Positions 1 through 7,408 of a DNA stretch of 64,000 nucleotides are shown here, one piece after another. The notes beneath the pieces are model-generated. The model was given only the letters and a program-made list of their open reading frames with translations, was not told the origin of the DNA and made no database searches. The stretch is from NCBI GenBank assembly GCA_902790675.1, contig CADASU010000003.1:1-64000 (forward strand). The letters run 5' to 3'. The translations under genes were made by a program, and so were the position numbers. How positions within the stretch are numbered: position 1 is the stretch's first letter; every line of letters starts with the position of its first letter. Source of the stretch: Oscillospiraceae bacterium (lineage in GTDB: Bacteria > Bacillota > Clostridia > Oscillospirales > Ruminococcaceae).

Positions 1-1
1 C

Positions 2-127
2 TTCGATCTCAATAATATAACAAAGTTTAATTCTTACATTTTATTTTTCGTTTGCTGTTTTGTTATAGCTATTTCTTCATATCTTTTTAATAATTTAAAT
101 GACAAAGTTGTTAAATATTTTAAATAA
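2..127 (+). CDS. C-terminal end of a membrane protein (partial, enters from left edge)
   Basis: This frame is open from the left edge for 41 codons and ends in TAA. The translation has one strongly hydrophobic stretch of about 18 residues (ILFFVCCFVIAISSYLF) followed by a short basic tail ending KVVKYFK, which is what the last membrane helix of a polytopic protein looks like. The tail resembles the ends of MBOAT O-acyltransferases or similar transporters, but 41 residues are too few to assign a family. The main doubt is that AT-rich non-coding DNA can yield hydrophobic translations by chance. Confidence 0.45.
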   Translation, partial: FDLNNITKFNSYILFFVCCFVIAISSYLFNNLNDKVVKYFK

Positions 128-434
128 TTTTTGCATTCTAAAAATAATTTACATCACATAAATCGACCTTGCCATGCCTAATGTGTAACAACATTAAAAT
201 TTCATCAAATTATTGTATATTGCATCAACAACGATAGCATTAAATGTAAAAGATTTATAAAATCCAAGTTTCTATTTTTCTAATTTTACTTTATCTTAAG
301 CACTGTAAAGATTTTAGCTATCGTACGTTGGTTTAAAATTAGCAGAGCTAACGGCATCCTATATCAAGAAAACCGTGATAATATAGCATAAATGAGGTAC
401 TTAAAAATAAAAATGAGTAAACGTGAGTTTTTAC
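128..434. other. Gene-free stretch, no recognised element
   Basis: The stretch is AT-rich with stops in all frames. I found no tRNA, no clear promoter and no convincing reading frame. It may be decayed DNA belonging with the dead AlbA_2 fragment that follows. Confidence 0.5.
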
Positions 435-584
435 ATGCTATTTCAAAAAATTTCACCTGATAAAAGTGAAATTTTCCGCTATAAAGAAGTAATTACTTTC
501 GCTAACACTCATGGAGGTGTTATTCACGTTGGGATAAACAGTATTCGAAGGAAATTAAGTTCTGTTTTAGATATTGTAGAATAA
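435..584 (+). pseudogene. Remnant of an AlbA_2 / Schlafen-type putative DNA-binding gene
   Basis: A 49-codon frame starting at ATG contains the segment FRYKEVITFANTHGGVIHVG. It matches the hallmark of the AlbA_2 domain found in transcriptional regulators and Schlafen-like proteins, where a glutamate-rich strand is followed by an 'AFANTxGGxxxxGV' core. The frame ends in TAA shortly after this motif, and no continuation of the roughly 400-residue family is recognisable in any frame downstream. I infer a truncated, dead gene. It lies on the side of the tRNA-Ser 3' end, where integrating elements usually enter, which fits a decayed island. The motif itself is clear; the history is inference. Confidence 0.65.
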
Positions 585-793
585 AATCAGTCATATGAAT
601 ATTTATCAAATGCAGTTGGAAAAACCAAGATGGATTCTTTGAATGCTATAATAATAGAATCATTTTTATTTTGCCTTACAGTAAATTTTTTTACAATTAA
701 TTGCAGACAATTATTTACTTTGTTTGTTGTATCGAGATGGAGAAACGTCAAAGCAAATATTTCAACTTATTACTGATTAATAAAAACAACACT
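585..793. other. Gene-free stretch after the AlbA_2 remnant
   Basis: All frames are interrupted. It probably held the rest of the dead gene, but I could not recognise further domain motifs. Confidence 0.4.
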
Positions 794-840
794 AAACAAC
801 GCGACTTTAAACAATAAAAAATTGCGCTGTTTCTTTTTTC
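794..840 (+). terminator. Weak terminator-like hairpin
   Basis: The arms AAACAACGCGA and TTGCGCTGTTT pair with one mismatch and one G-T pair across an AT-rich loop. A T-rich tail, TTCTTTTTTC, follows. It may be the terminator of the now dead upstream gene. Confidence 0.4.
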
Positions 841-897
841 ATCTACATATAAAAATTAAAAGTTACTTAATAATACAAAATTAAAATTATCAGCTAT

Positions 898-932
898 TTT
901 GATATAAATTTTTATTTATATCAAATTTTTTT
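898..932 (+). terminator. Rho-independent terminator-like hairpin
   Basis: The arms TTTGATATAAA and TTTATATCAAA are a perfect 11-bp inverted repeat with a 6-nt loop, followed directly by seven T residues. The stem is AT-only, as is common in this genome. It points rightwards, so it belongs to the decayed region on its left and not to the tRNA on its right. Confidence 0.55.
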
Positions 933-994
933 AAAATAAGAAAAATCTCAGTAAAACTGAACTTTAAATAATTGTTAATTGCTATGTTAAATTT

Positions 995-1086
995 TGGCGG
1001 AGAGAGAGGGATTCGAACCCTCGGTACCTAGTGACGGTACACACGATTTCCAATCGTGCGCCTTAGGCCAGCTCAGCCATCTCTCC
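995..1086 (-). tRNA. tRNA-Ser (anticodon GGA)
   Basis: The minus strand reads GGAGAGA at the 5' end and pairs with TCTCTCC at the 3' end, with a G discriminator and an encoded CCA. The anticodon loop TTGGAAA lies between CACGA and TCGTG and gives anticodon GGA, serine. A long variable arm and the T loop GGTTCGAATCC are present, as expected for a class II tRNA of about 90 nt. Confidence 0.97.
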
Positions 1087-1096
1087 AGTGAACAAT

Positions 1097-1126
1097 ATTA
1101 TATCATGAAAAATTTGCTTGTGTCAA
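1097..1126 (-). promoter_or_regulatory. SigmaA-type promoter for tRNA-Ser
   Basis: On the minus strand a perfect -35 TTGACA is followed 18 nt later by a perfect -10 TATAAT, about 10 nt before the tRNA 5' end. Confidence 0.85.
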
Positions 1127-1232
1127 TGTTTTTTATATTAATGTTGTATATTTTTGAATATTAAATTAGTAATATATCGTATTTACTGTGAATACAAATT
1201 ACTATAAATAACAAAATCAAGGAGGTTAAGTA

Positions 1233-2147
1233 ATGGTATATTATCCAGAGGGAATTAGATATAATAGCCCAGAAAATATAAACATTTTTAAAAATATAGA
1301 TTCTTTAAGATGGGCTCAGAAAAATGAACAAATACTTGAAGCTGTGGCTGTTTGCTGTGATGAACAGCACAATTTAATTGTTTCTCTTCCAAATAATATG
1401 AAAGGAATTATTCCTAGAGATGAGGGAGCAATTGGAATAAAAGAAGGAACTACTAGAGATATAGCAATGATTTCAAGAGTGAGCAAACCAGTATGTTTTG
1501 TTATAAAAGGGGGCATAGGGACAGATTGTTTAATTCTTTCGAGAAAACGAGCACAAGAAATTTGCCGTGAAAATTACATATCTAAGCTTATTCCAGGAGA
1601 TATAATAAATGCAGTCGTAACTCATTTTGAAAATTATGGTAGTTTTGTAGACATAGGGTGTGGAATATCATCATTAATACCGATAGATTCTATTTCAATT
1701 TCTCGTATTTCGCATCCACGTGATAGATTTATAAACGGACAAAAAATATTTGCTGTAGTTAAATCTATCGAGAGTGATGGAAAAATATGTCTTTCTCATA
1801 AGGAACTATTAGGAAATTGGTTAGAAAACGCAGAAAAATTTAACGCAGGCGAAACTGTTTGTGGAATTGTTAGATCAATAACGAGTTATGGTATATTTGT
1901 TGAACTAAAGCCAAATCTTGCTGGACTAGCAGAAAATAAAGATTATGTTGAACTGGGTGATAGAGTTTCTGTTTTTATAAAAAGCTTAATTCCAGAAAAA
2001 ATGAAAGTAAAATTAGCAATAGTTGATTCATTTTCAAATCAATCTAAGCCCGACCCAGTCGAATATTTTATTACAAACGGCCATATATCTCATTGGAAAT
2101 ACTCTCCGGAATATTGTGAAAAATTGATAGAAAGTACTTTTAAATAA
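1233..2147 (+). CDS. S1 RNA-binding domain protein
   Basis: A 304-residue soluble protein with at least two clear S1 (OB-fold) domains, at about residues 120-188 (pattern PGDIINAVVTHFENYGSFVD ... ISHPRDRF) and 203-265 (GETVCGIVRSITSYGIFVEL). A degenerate first domain lies near residues 35-110. These patterns are those of ribosomal protein S1 and of clostridial S1-like proteins, so binding of RNA, perhaps on the ribosome, is likely. It is shorter than true S1 of E. coli and its precise role is not known. The start is fixed by AAGGAGG 7 nt upstream of ATG. It stands alone, converging on the RluB gene with only 7 nt between stop codons. Confidence 0.85.
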   Translation: MVYYPEGIRYNSPENINIFKNIDSLRWAQKNEQILEAVAVCCDEQHNLIVSLPNNMKGIIPRDEGAIGIKEGTTRDIAMISRVSKPVCFVIKGGIGTDCLILSRKRAQEICRENYISKLIPGDIINAVVTHFENYGSFVDIGCGISSLIPIDSISISRISHPRDRFINGQKIFAVVKSIESDGKICLSHKELLGNWLENAEKFNAGETVCGIVRSITSYGIFVELKPNLAGLAENKDYVELGDRVSVFIKSLIPEKMKVKLAIVDSFSNQSKPDPVEYFITNGHISHWKYSPEYCEKLIESTFK

Positions 2148-2154
2148 TTAACGC

Positions 2155-2895
2155 TTACGAATTATTATAAGACTCTTTTATAGCTTGCTTCAAAGCTTTT
2201 AATTCTAAAGGTTTTAGTTCTCTCCAAGACCCTGGCTTTAGCATTCCCAGTTTTATTGGGCCTATGTTAGTTCTTTTTAATCGAGCAACTTGCAATCCTA
2301 CTTTTTCCATCATTTTTCTAATTTGTCTGTTTCTACCTTCTGTAATTGTTATTGATAGAACAACTCTATTTGGCTCTTTAGAAATAACATGAACAATGGC
2401 TGGCATAGTTTTCTTTCCGTCTATATAAACTCCTTCAGCTAATTTAGCAAGTTGCTCATCATTGATATCTGGGCGCACTGTCACTCGATATGTTTTAGAA
2501 ATATGCCCTTTTGGGTGCATAATTTTATTTGCTAAATCCCCATCATTAGTAAACAATAAAAGACCTTCTGATACTAAATCTAATCTGCCTATAGGATATA
2601 CTCTTGACCCAACATCTGATACTAATTTAGCCACACATTTTCTACCATGATCGTCTGACATAGTGCTAACATAGCCTCTAGGTTTATTTAGCATTATGTA
2701 TTTATATTGTTTATCTTTTGCGCTATTAATTATTTTATTATCAATAGATATTTTGTCTGTTGGAGAAGCTTTATATCCTAACGATACTAAATGGCCATTA
2801 CATTTTACTCGGTTTTGAGATATCATTTTCTCTGCTCTTCTACGTGAACAAAACCCTCTATCGGCAATTATTTTTTGTATTCTAACTTTCTGCAT
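2155..2895 (-). CDS. rluB: 23S rRNA pseudouridine synthase, RluB/RsuA family
   Basis: A 246-residue protein with an N-terminal S4 RNA-binding domain (about residues 4-55, RIQKIIADRGFCSRRRAEKM) and a pseudouridine synthase domain carrying the catalytic motif GRLDLVSEGLLLFTNDG near residues 97-113, where the Asp of GRLD is the nucleophile. The 'LNKPRGYVST' and 'GRNRQIRKM' segments are typical of the RsuA/RluB/RluE/RluF branch. Clostridial members are usually annotated as RluB acting on helix 89 of 23S rRNA; the exact target base is inferred. The start has CAGGAG upstream. It lies 25 nt downstream of the antiporter gene on the same strand and may be cotranscribed with it. Confidence 0.88.
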   Translation of the reverse strand: MQKVRIQKIIADRGFCSRRRAEKMISQNRVKCNGHLVSLGYKASPTDKISIDNKIINSAKDKQYKYIMLNKPRGYVSTMSDDHGRKCVAKLVSDVGSRVYPIGRLDLVSEGLLLFTNDGDLANKIMHPKGHISKTYRVTVRPDINDEQLAKLAEGVYIDGKKTMPAIVHVISKEPNRVVLSITITEGRNRQIRKMMEKVGLQVARLKRTNIGPIKLGMLKPGSWRELKPLELKALKQAIKESYNNS

Positions 2896-2920
2896 TTTAT
2901 CTCCTGTAAATATGTGTTAG

Positions 2921-4237
2921 TTACACTTTAACTTTAGTTTGGTTTTTTTGTATAAAAATAAATATTGATACGCTTATTAGTAAGAAAAATAGATAATATA
3001 ATTGACTAATAATTTCTAAACCAGCTATTCCACTCAAACTAGTTGCAATTAATATTTGCGCTCCATATGGTATCATGCCTTGAGTTATGCACGAAACGAT
3101 GTCTAAAAGAGTGGAAGTTTTTACTGGCTCTATATTATATTCTCTGCTTATATCTTTAGCAACAGGGGAAGATATTATTATTGCCACTGTATTATTTGCT
3201 GTTGAAATGTCTGTTAAAAATGTTAGAATGCCAATTCCCAACATTCCTCCTTTTTTTGTATGGAATACTTTCTTTATGTGATTTAATATAGCGTCAAATC
3301 CACCATTTTCTTTTATTAATGCGCATATAGATGATACAAGGATTGTTACTATTATCGTTTCAAACATTTGAGATATTCCTGATTTCATAGAACTTAAAAT
3401 AGATATGAAAGAAAGATTGCCAGTTATAGCTCCAGCAACGCCGAATAGGACTATGCCAGTTCCTAATACTATAAAAACATTAATTGCTAATAATGACATC
3501 ATTAAAACTATTAGATAAGGGATTACTTTCAAAACATCAAAATCTGGAGCTTTAAATTCATAAACTGGATTTGATAAAGACAAAATTAATAAAACTACAA
3601 TGGTAGCTACTGTTGCAGGAATTGCTAATTTTACATTCAAATTAAATTTATCTTTTATTTTTACGCCTTGTGTTTTAGTCGCAGCTATTGTCGTGTCTGA
3701 TATAAAAGACAAATTATCTCCAAACATCGCTCCGCAAATAACAGTTGCTGTGCAAAGAGAAGGAGATAGGCCACCACTTTGTGAAGTTTGAGTTGCAATT
3801 GGAACCAACACGGCTATTGTTCCAACACTCGTTCCAGTTGCCATTGATATAACTGTAGCAATGATGAATAGACCTATAGTTACAAAATTGGGAGGAATAA
3901 AATGGAGTAGGCAATTTGCCATGTTAGATGCTCCTCCAATGTCTTTTGCAATGCCGCTAAATGCACCTGACAATAGAAATATGAAGATCATTATGACAAT
4001 ATTTTCATCTGCAAATCCTTTAGCACAAACTTTCATTTTTTGATCAAATGAAAGTTTTTTGTTTTGTATTAATGCAACAATTAACGCTATGCAAAAAGCA
4101 ACAACAATTGGCATTATGTAAAAGCCCATTTGGCCTTCTATAGGAGCGATATACTCAAAAAATATACCGGTTCCTAAGTATACTAGTAAAAAGACCACAA
4201 TAGGTAATAATGCCCAAAAATTTGCTTTTTGCTTCAT
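2921..4237 (-). CDS. nhaC: NhaC-family Na+/H+ antiporter
   Basis: A 438-residue polytopic membrane protein with about 11-12 hydrophobic helices. The motif GTSVGTIAVLVPIA around residues 135-148 and the following region containing MFGDNLSFISDTTIAATKTQG match the NhaC / Na+:H+ antiporter family, whose members exchange cytoplasmic Na+ for protons (some, such as MleN, exchange malate and lactate with H+/Na+). The C-terminal repeat (TFLTDISTANNTVAIIISSP) shows the usual internal duplication. The substrate is not visible in the sequence. ATG is preceded by GGAGAA. It is transcribed towards rluB. Confidence 0.85.
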   Translation of the reverse strand: MKQKANFWALLPIVVFLLVYLGTGIFFEYIAPIEGQMGFYIMPIVVAFCIALIVALIQNKKLSFDQKMKVCAKGFADENIVIMIFIFLLSGAFSGIAKDIGGASNMANCLLHFIPPNFVTIGLFIIATVISMATGTSVGTIAVLVPIATQTSQSGGLSPSLCTATVICGAMFGDNLSFISDTTIAATKTQGVKIKDKFNLNVKLAIPATVATIVVLLILSLSNPVYEFKAPDFDVLKVIPYLIVLMMSLLAINVFIVLGTGIVLFGVAGAITGNLSFISILSSMKSGISQMFETIIVTILVSSICALIKENGGFDAILNHIKKVFHTKKGGMLGIGILTFLTDISTANNTVAIIISSPVAKDISREYNIEPVKTSTLLDIVSCITQGMIPYGAQILIATSLSGIAGLEIISQLYYLFFLLISVSIFIFIQKNQTKVKV

Positions 4238-4447
4238 GAAAACTTCTCCATTTGAACGTAATTAGTAATTTATATAATCAACAATTATAAAATTGCTACC
4301 ATATATGTTAAGATATTATAACATTAATTACCATATAATTCAAGATAAAGTTTATATAAAACTAATTTTGTTGTTGCTTGTTGTTATTTTTGTTTTGTGA
4401 TAAAATTAATTTTACCATTAATACTGTCTATAAAGGAATGATTAACT

Positions 4448-4984
4448 ATGAAATTATTATTGCACGTTTGTTGTGCGCCTTGTTCTATAAAGTGTATAGA
4501 ACAGCTCAGAGAGGAAAATATAGAGCCAACATTGTTTTGGTATAACCCTAACATACATCCTTTTACAGAATACAGAAACAGGAAAAATGCGCTTATAGAA
4601 TATGCCAAGAACATGAATTTAAAACTTATAGTTGATGATAATTATGGACTGCGGTCTTTTATTTCAGCTGTTGCTCCAAATTTTGATGCAAGATGTGAAT
4701 ATTGCTATACAGAAAGATTAAGTAAAACGGCTAAATATGCTGCGGATAATGGCTATAGTGCGTTTTCAACAACTTTGCTTATAAGTCCATATCAAAATCA
4801 TGATAGAATAAAACAAATATCAGAAGAAATATCTGCTGATATTGGAACTGAGTTTTTATACAGAGATTTTCGGCCATATTTTAGAGAAGGACAAAATATG
4901 GCAAGAAGCATGAATATATATATGCAAAAATATTGTGGCTGTATATTCAGTGAAGAAGAACGATATATAAAGGAAAAAATGTAA
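4448..4984 (+). CDS. queH: Epoxyqueuosine reductase QueH
   Basis: A 178-residue protein beginning MKLLLHVCCAPCS, the signature of QueH (formerly DUF208). The family converts epoxyqueuosine to queuosine in tRNA without cobalamin. The conserved cysteines are the N-terminal CC-x2-C, the central RCEYCYTERL and the C-terminal YCGC, which hold an iron-sulfur cluster and a nearby metal in the known structure. The length matches the family. It is monocistronic, ends at a 22-bp hairpin, and has AAAGGAATG just before the start. No other queuosine genes are in the window. Confidence 0.93.
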   Translation: MKLLLHVCCAPCSIKCIEQLREENIEPTLFWYNPNIHPFTEYRNRKNALIEYAKNMNLKLIVDDNYGLRSFISAVAPNFDARCEYCYTERLSKTAKYAADNGYSAFSTTLLISPYQNHDRIKQISEEISADIGTEFLYRDFRPYFREGQNMARSMNIYMQKYCGCIFSEEERYIKEKM

Positions 4985-4992
4985 TGATATAA

Positions 4993-5050
4993 GTAATTTA
5001 TGTCAATATATTAATTTTTTATTAACATATTGACATAAATTACATTTTTT
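4993..5050 (+). terminator. Long AT-rich inverted repeat, probable terminator of queH
   Basis: Two 22-nt arms (4993-5014 and 5022-5043) pair with a single mismatch around a 7-nt loop, TTTTTTA. Six T residues follow after CA. The stem is much longer than a usual terminator and is almost symmetrical, so it could also be a bidirectional terminator or a protein binding site at the edge of the NHLM cluster. Confidence 0.6.
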
Positions 5051-5299
5051 GTTAATATTATATTGTGAATTTAGTAGATATTGTATATTTATCATGATTT
5101 TTGTAGTTTTAATAGCAATATTTATGTTAAATTTAGTATTTTTTGATAAACGTAGTGTTTTTAATTAAGAATTTATGGTTATAATAGAAGTATGTATTGG
5201 CAATTTTGTTTAGTATAATAATATGTTTTGTTCTTTAGACCAAAATATATTGTTTGATATTATTTGAAAAACAAACACTAATCAAAAGGAGAGTGCATT
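5044..5299. other. Long leader region before the NHLM cluster
   Basis: About 250 nt of AT-rich DNA without a reading frame lies between the queH terminator and the STAS gene. The promoter of the cluster should be here. TATAAT-like hexamers are present (for example near 5215), but none has a well-spaced TTGACA, and I see no SigB-like GTTTAA/GGGTAT pair. Control by an alternative or activated promoter is therefore possible. Confidence 0.4.
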
Positions 5300-5596
5300 A
5301 TGGAAATTATTAAAAATTTAGATAACGATAAATTAACGATTGCAATTAAAGGAAGACTAGATACTACAACGGCGCCTTCTCTTGAAAAAGAGCTAAAGAG
5401 TGCGTTAAACGGAGTTACAGAACTAATTTTTGACTTGTCCGATCTTGAGTATGTTTCGTCTGCAGGGCTTAGAGTTTTGCTTTCTGCGCAGAAGGTAATG
5501 AATAAACAGGGTAGCATGGTAATAACACATGCTAATACAGACATAATGGATGTTTTTGAGGTTACAGGTTTTGTTGATATATTGAACATAGAATAG
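5300..5596 (+). CDS. STAS-domain anti-anti-sigma factor (RsbV/SpoIIAA type)
   Basis: A 98-residue single-domain STAS protein. The motif DLSDLEYVSSAGLRVLL (about residues 45-61) holds the conserved serine (S53/S54) that an RsbW-type kinase phosphorylates and a PP2C phosphatase dephosphorylates. The family binds the kinase in its unphosphorylated form and so frees a bound sigma factor or other partner. Both matching enzymes, a SpoIIE-type phosphatase and an RsbW-like kinase, are encoded 2-4 kb downstream, so a complete partner switch is present. AAGGAGAG precedes the ATG. A 200-nt gap separates it from the GH3 gene, so it may have its own transcript. Confidence 0.88.
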   Translation: MEIIKNLDNDKLTIAIKGRLDTTTAPSLEKELKSALNGVTELIFDLSDLEYVSSAGLRVLLSAQKVMNKQGSMVITHANTDIMDVFEVTGFVDILNIE

Positions 5597-5799
5597 TTTA
5601 ATTTTTGCTTTTTGTCTGTCATTTAATAATAAATTTTGATTTAAGTTTCTTTTGTTTAGAATTTTTTATAGATATAGAATAAAATAAGTTAGTTATCACA
5701 TTGCAGCGATGTATTGGTGGTTTGCTTTTTTATTTTTAAATTTTCAAATATTCTAAATTGAGCTTATTATTAAAATTTATTACTAAAGGGAAGGTAAAA

Positions 5800-7401
5800 A
5801 TGATGAAGGTAGAATTAAACTATGATTTGAAGACTGTTGGGGAGGTTAATTTTAGCTTTTTAAGAAAAATTTTGGGTGATAATGCGAATACTGAGTATGG
5901 AGTTAAACACAATTTTTCAAAAATAAAAACTATCGAAGATTATAGAAAATATGTTCCATTGTCAGATTATTACGATTTTAAGCAGTATGTTTATAGAATG
6001 TATGAAGGCGAAAAAAATGTATTGACTGCATATCCATTGGAGACATTTATTACTACATCAGGCACTACTGGTGAACCTAAGCGTATTCCATTAACCAAAA
6101 AATCTTTAGAGGGATATTTAAAAAATAAAGCTTTAGGTAAAGAAACTATTATCCAAGCTTGTCGAAAGGAAGATCCTTTTGCAAGTAGACTATATATTGG
6201 ATTTTTAGACACTAATTTAATGAGTTCATGTTGCAAGGAGATGCTACTTTCGGAGGCAATATATAAATGCGCATATACTAAAGGATATAGAGATATGAGT
6301 GGATATGTTGGCGGCGAAGATTTGTTAATGGTTGAGAATACTTTGGATGTATTTTATGTGAGGCTCTGGAGTGCAATTTTGGATGAACATATCGTTACAA
6401 TTGAAGGCATATATATGTATGATTTGCTTCAATTTTTTAAGTTTTTTGAGGAAAAATATGAAGAAGTAATATCTAATATTAGAAATGGATTTATTCCGGA
6501 TGATTTGGTATTGTCAGATAATGTTAGAAAAAAACTACTTGAATTGCCTGTATCAGAAGAACGGTTGAGTTTTGTCGAAAAAGAATGCAAGAAGGGCTTT
6601 GAGGGCATAGCGTCTAGAATATGGCCGAAAATAAAGTTTGCATATGGTATTAGTAGTAAAGTATATGGATATCAAAATAAAAGATTAGACAAATATTTAG
6701 GTGATGTGCCCAAAATTTTTTCTTTCTTCGCCATGTCTGAGTCTTTAGTTGGTTCTCCTGTTGATTATGATAGCTTTGAGTATGAATTTATTTATGATAG
6801 TGCTTTTTACGAATTTATTGTTTTCGATGAACAAGGTAGTCTTTGTGAAGAAGTTGTTTCAATTGACGAGGTGCAACCTGGTAGAATGTATGAGTTGGTT
6901 GTGACTAATTTATCTGGCTTTTATAGATATAAAACTGGAGATGTTATAAAAATTTTAGGCCATTCTGACCAAAAAGTAACATTTGAATTTATGTTTAGAA
7001 AAAATTTGGTTTTAAATTTGGCTGGTGAGAAAATTTCAAGTAAACATATAGAATTGGCTATGCAAAAAATGGATGATGTGGTTCATGGTATATTAGAATA
7101 TTCTGTTGGAGCAAAATTAGTTGATAATGTGGGAAAATATTTTGTGTTTTTATGTACAAAATCAACTAATATGGGTTTAATTGAGAGCGACATATCTGAA
7201 AAATTTGATCTATTTTTGTGTGAAATTAATTATTTATATAAAGAATTACGAACGTTAAATCTTATTGATAAGCCTGTGGTGCACGTTTACAATGAAGAAA
7301 AATATTTTTCAATTATAAACAAGAAAACTGCTAAGAAAAGACATAACAAACCTATTAATATTTTATCTTTAAAAAATTTGCAGGTGATATTGGAAAGGTG
7401 A
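5800..7401 (+). CDS. GH3-family acyl-adenylating enzyme
   Basis: A 533-residue protein of the GH3 (auxin-responsive promoter) family. It has the ATP/AMP motif TTSGTTGEPKRIPLT near residues 84-98, the central FFAMSESLVGSP segment, and the motif LVVTNLSGFYRYKTGDVIKI typical of the family near residues 365-385. In plants GH3 enzymes activate a carboxylic acid with ATP and join it to an amino acid. Bacterial members are mostly uncharacterised. Here it sits between a STAS gene and a phosphatase gene of an NHLM cluster, 7 nt before the phosphatase, so it is cotranscribed with the export genes. Its substrate cannot be read from the sequence. The start chosen is the ATG with AAGGGAAGG 5 nt upstream; an in-frame TTG 42 nt earlier lacks a ribosome site. 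Confidence 0.85.
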   Translation: MMKVELNYDLKTVGEVNFSFLRKILGDNANTEYGVKHNFSKIKTIEDYRKYVPLSDYYDFKQYVYRMYEGEKNVLTAYPLETFITTSGTTGEPKRIPLTKKSLEGYLKNKALGKETIIQACRKEDPFASRLYIGFLDTNLMSSCCKEMLLSEAIYKCAYTKGYRDMSGYVGGEDLLMVENTLDVFYVRLWSAILDEHIVTIEGIYMYDLLQFFKFFEEKYEEVISNIRNGFIPDDLVLSDNVRKKLLELPVSEERLSFVEKECKKGFEGIASRIWPKIKFAYGISSKVYGYQNKRLDKYLGDVPKIFSFFAMSESLVGSPVDYDSFEYEFIYDSAFYEFIVFDEQGSLCEEVVSIDEVQPGRMYELVVTNLSGFYRYKTGDVIKILGHSDQKVTFEFMFRKNLVLNLAGEKISSKHIELAMQKMDDVVHGILEYSVGAKLVDNVGKYFVFLCTKSTNMGLIESDISEKFDLFLCEINYLYKELRTLNLIDKPVVHVYNEEKYFSIINKKTAKKRHNKPINILSLKNLQVILER

Positions 7402-7408
7402 AAAGACG

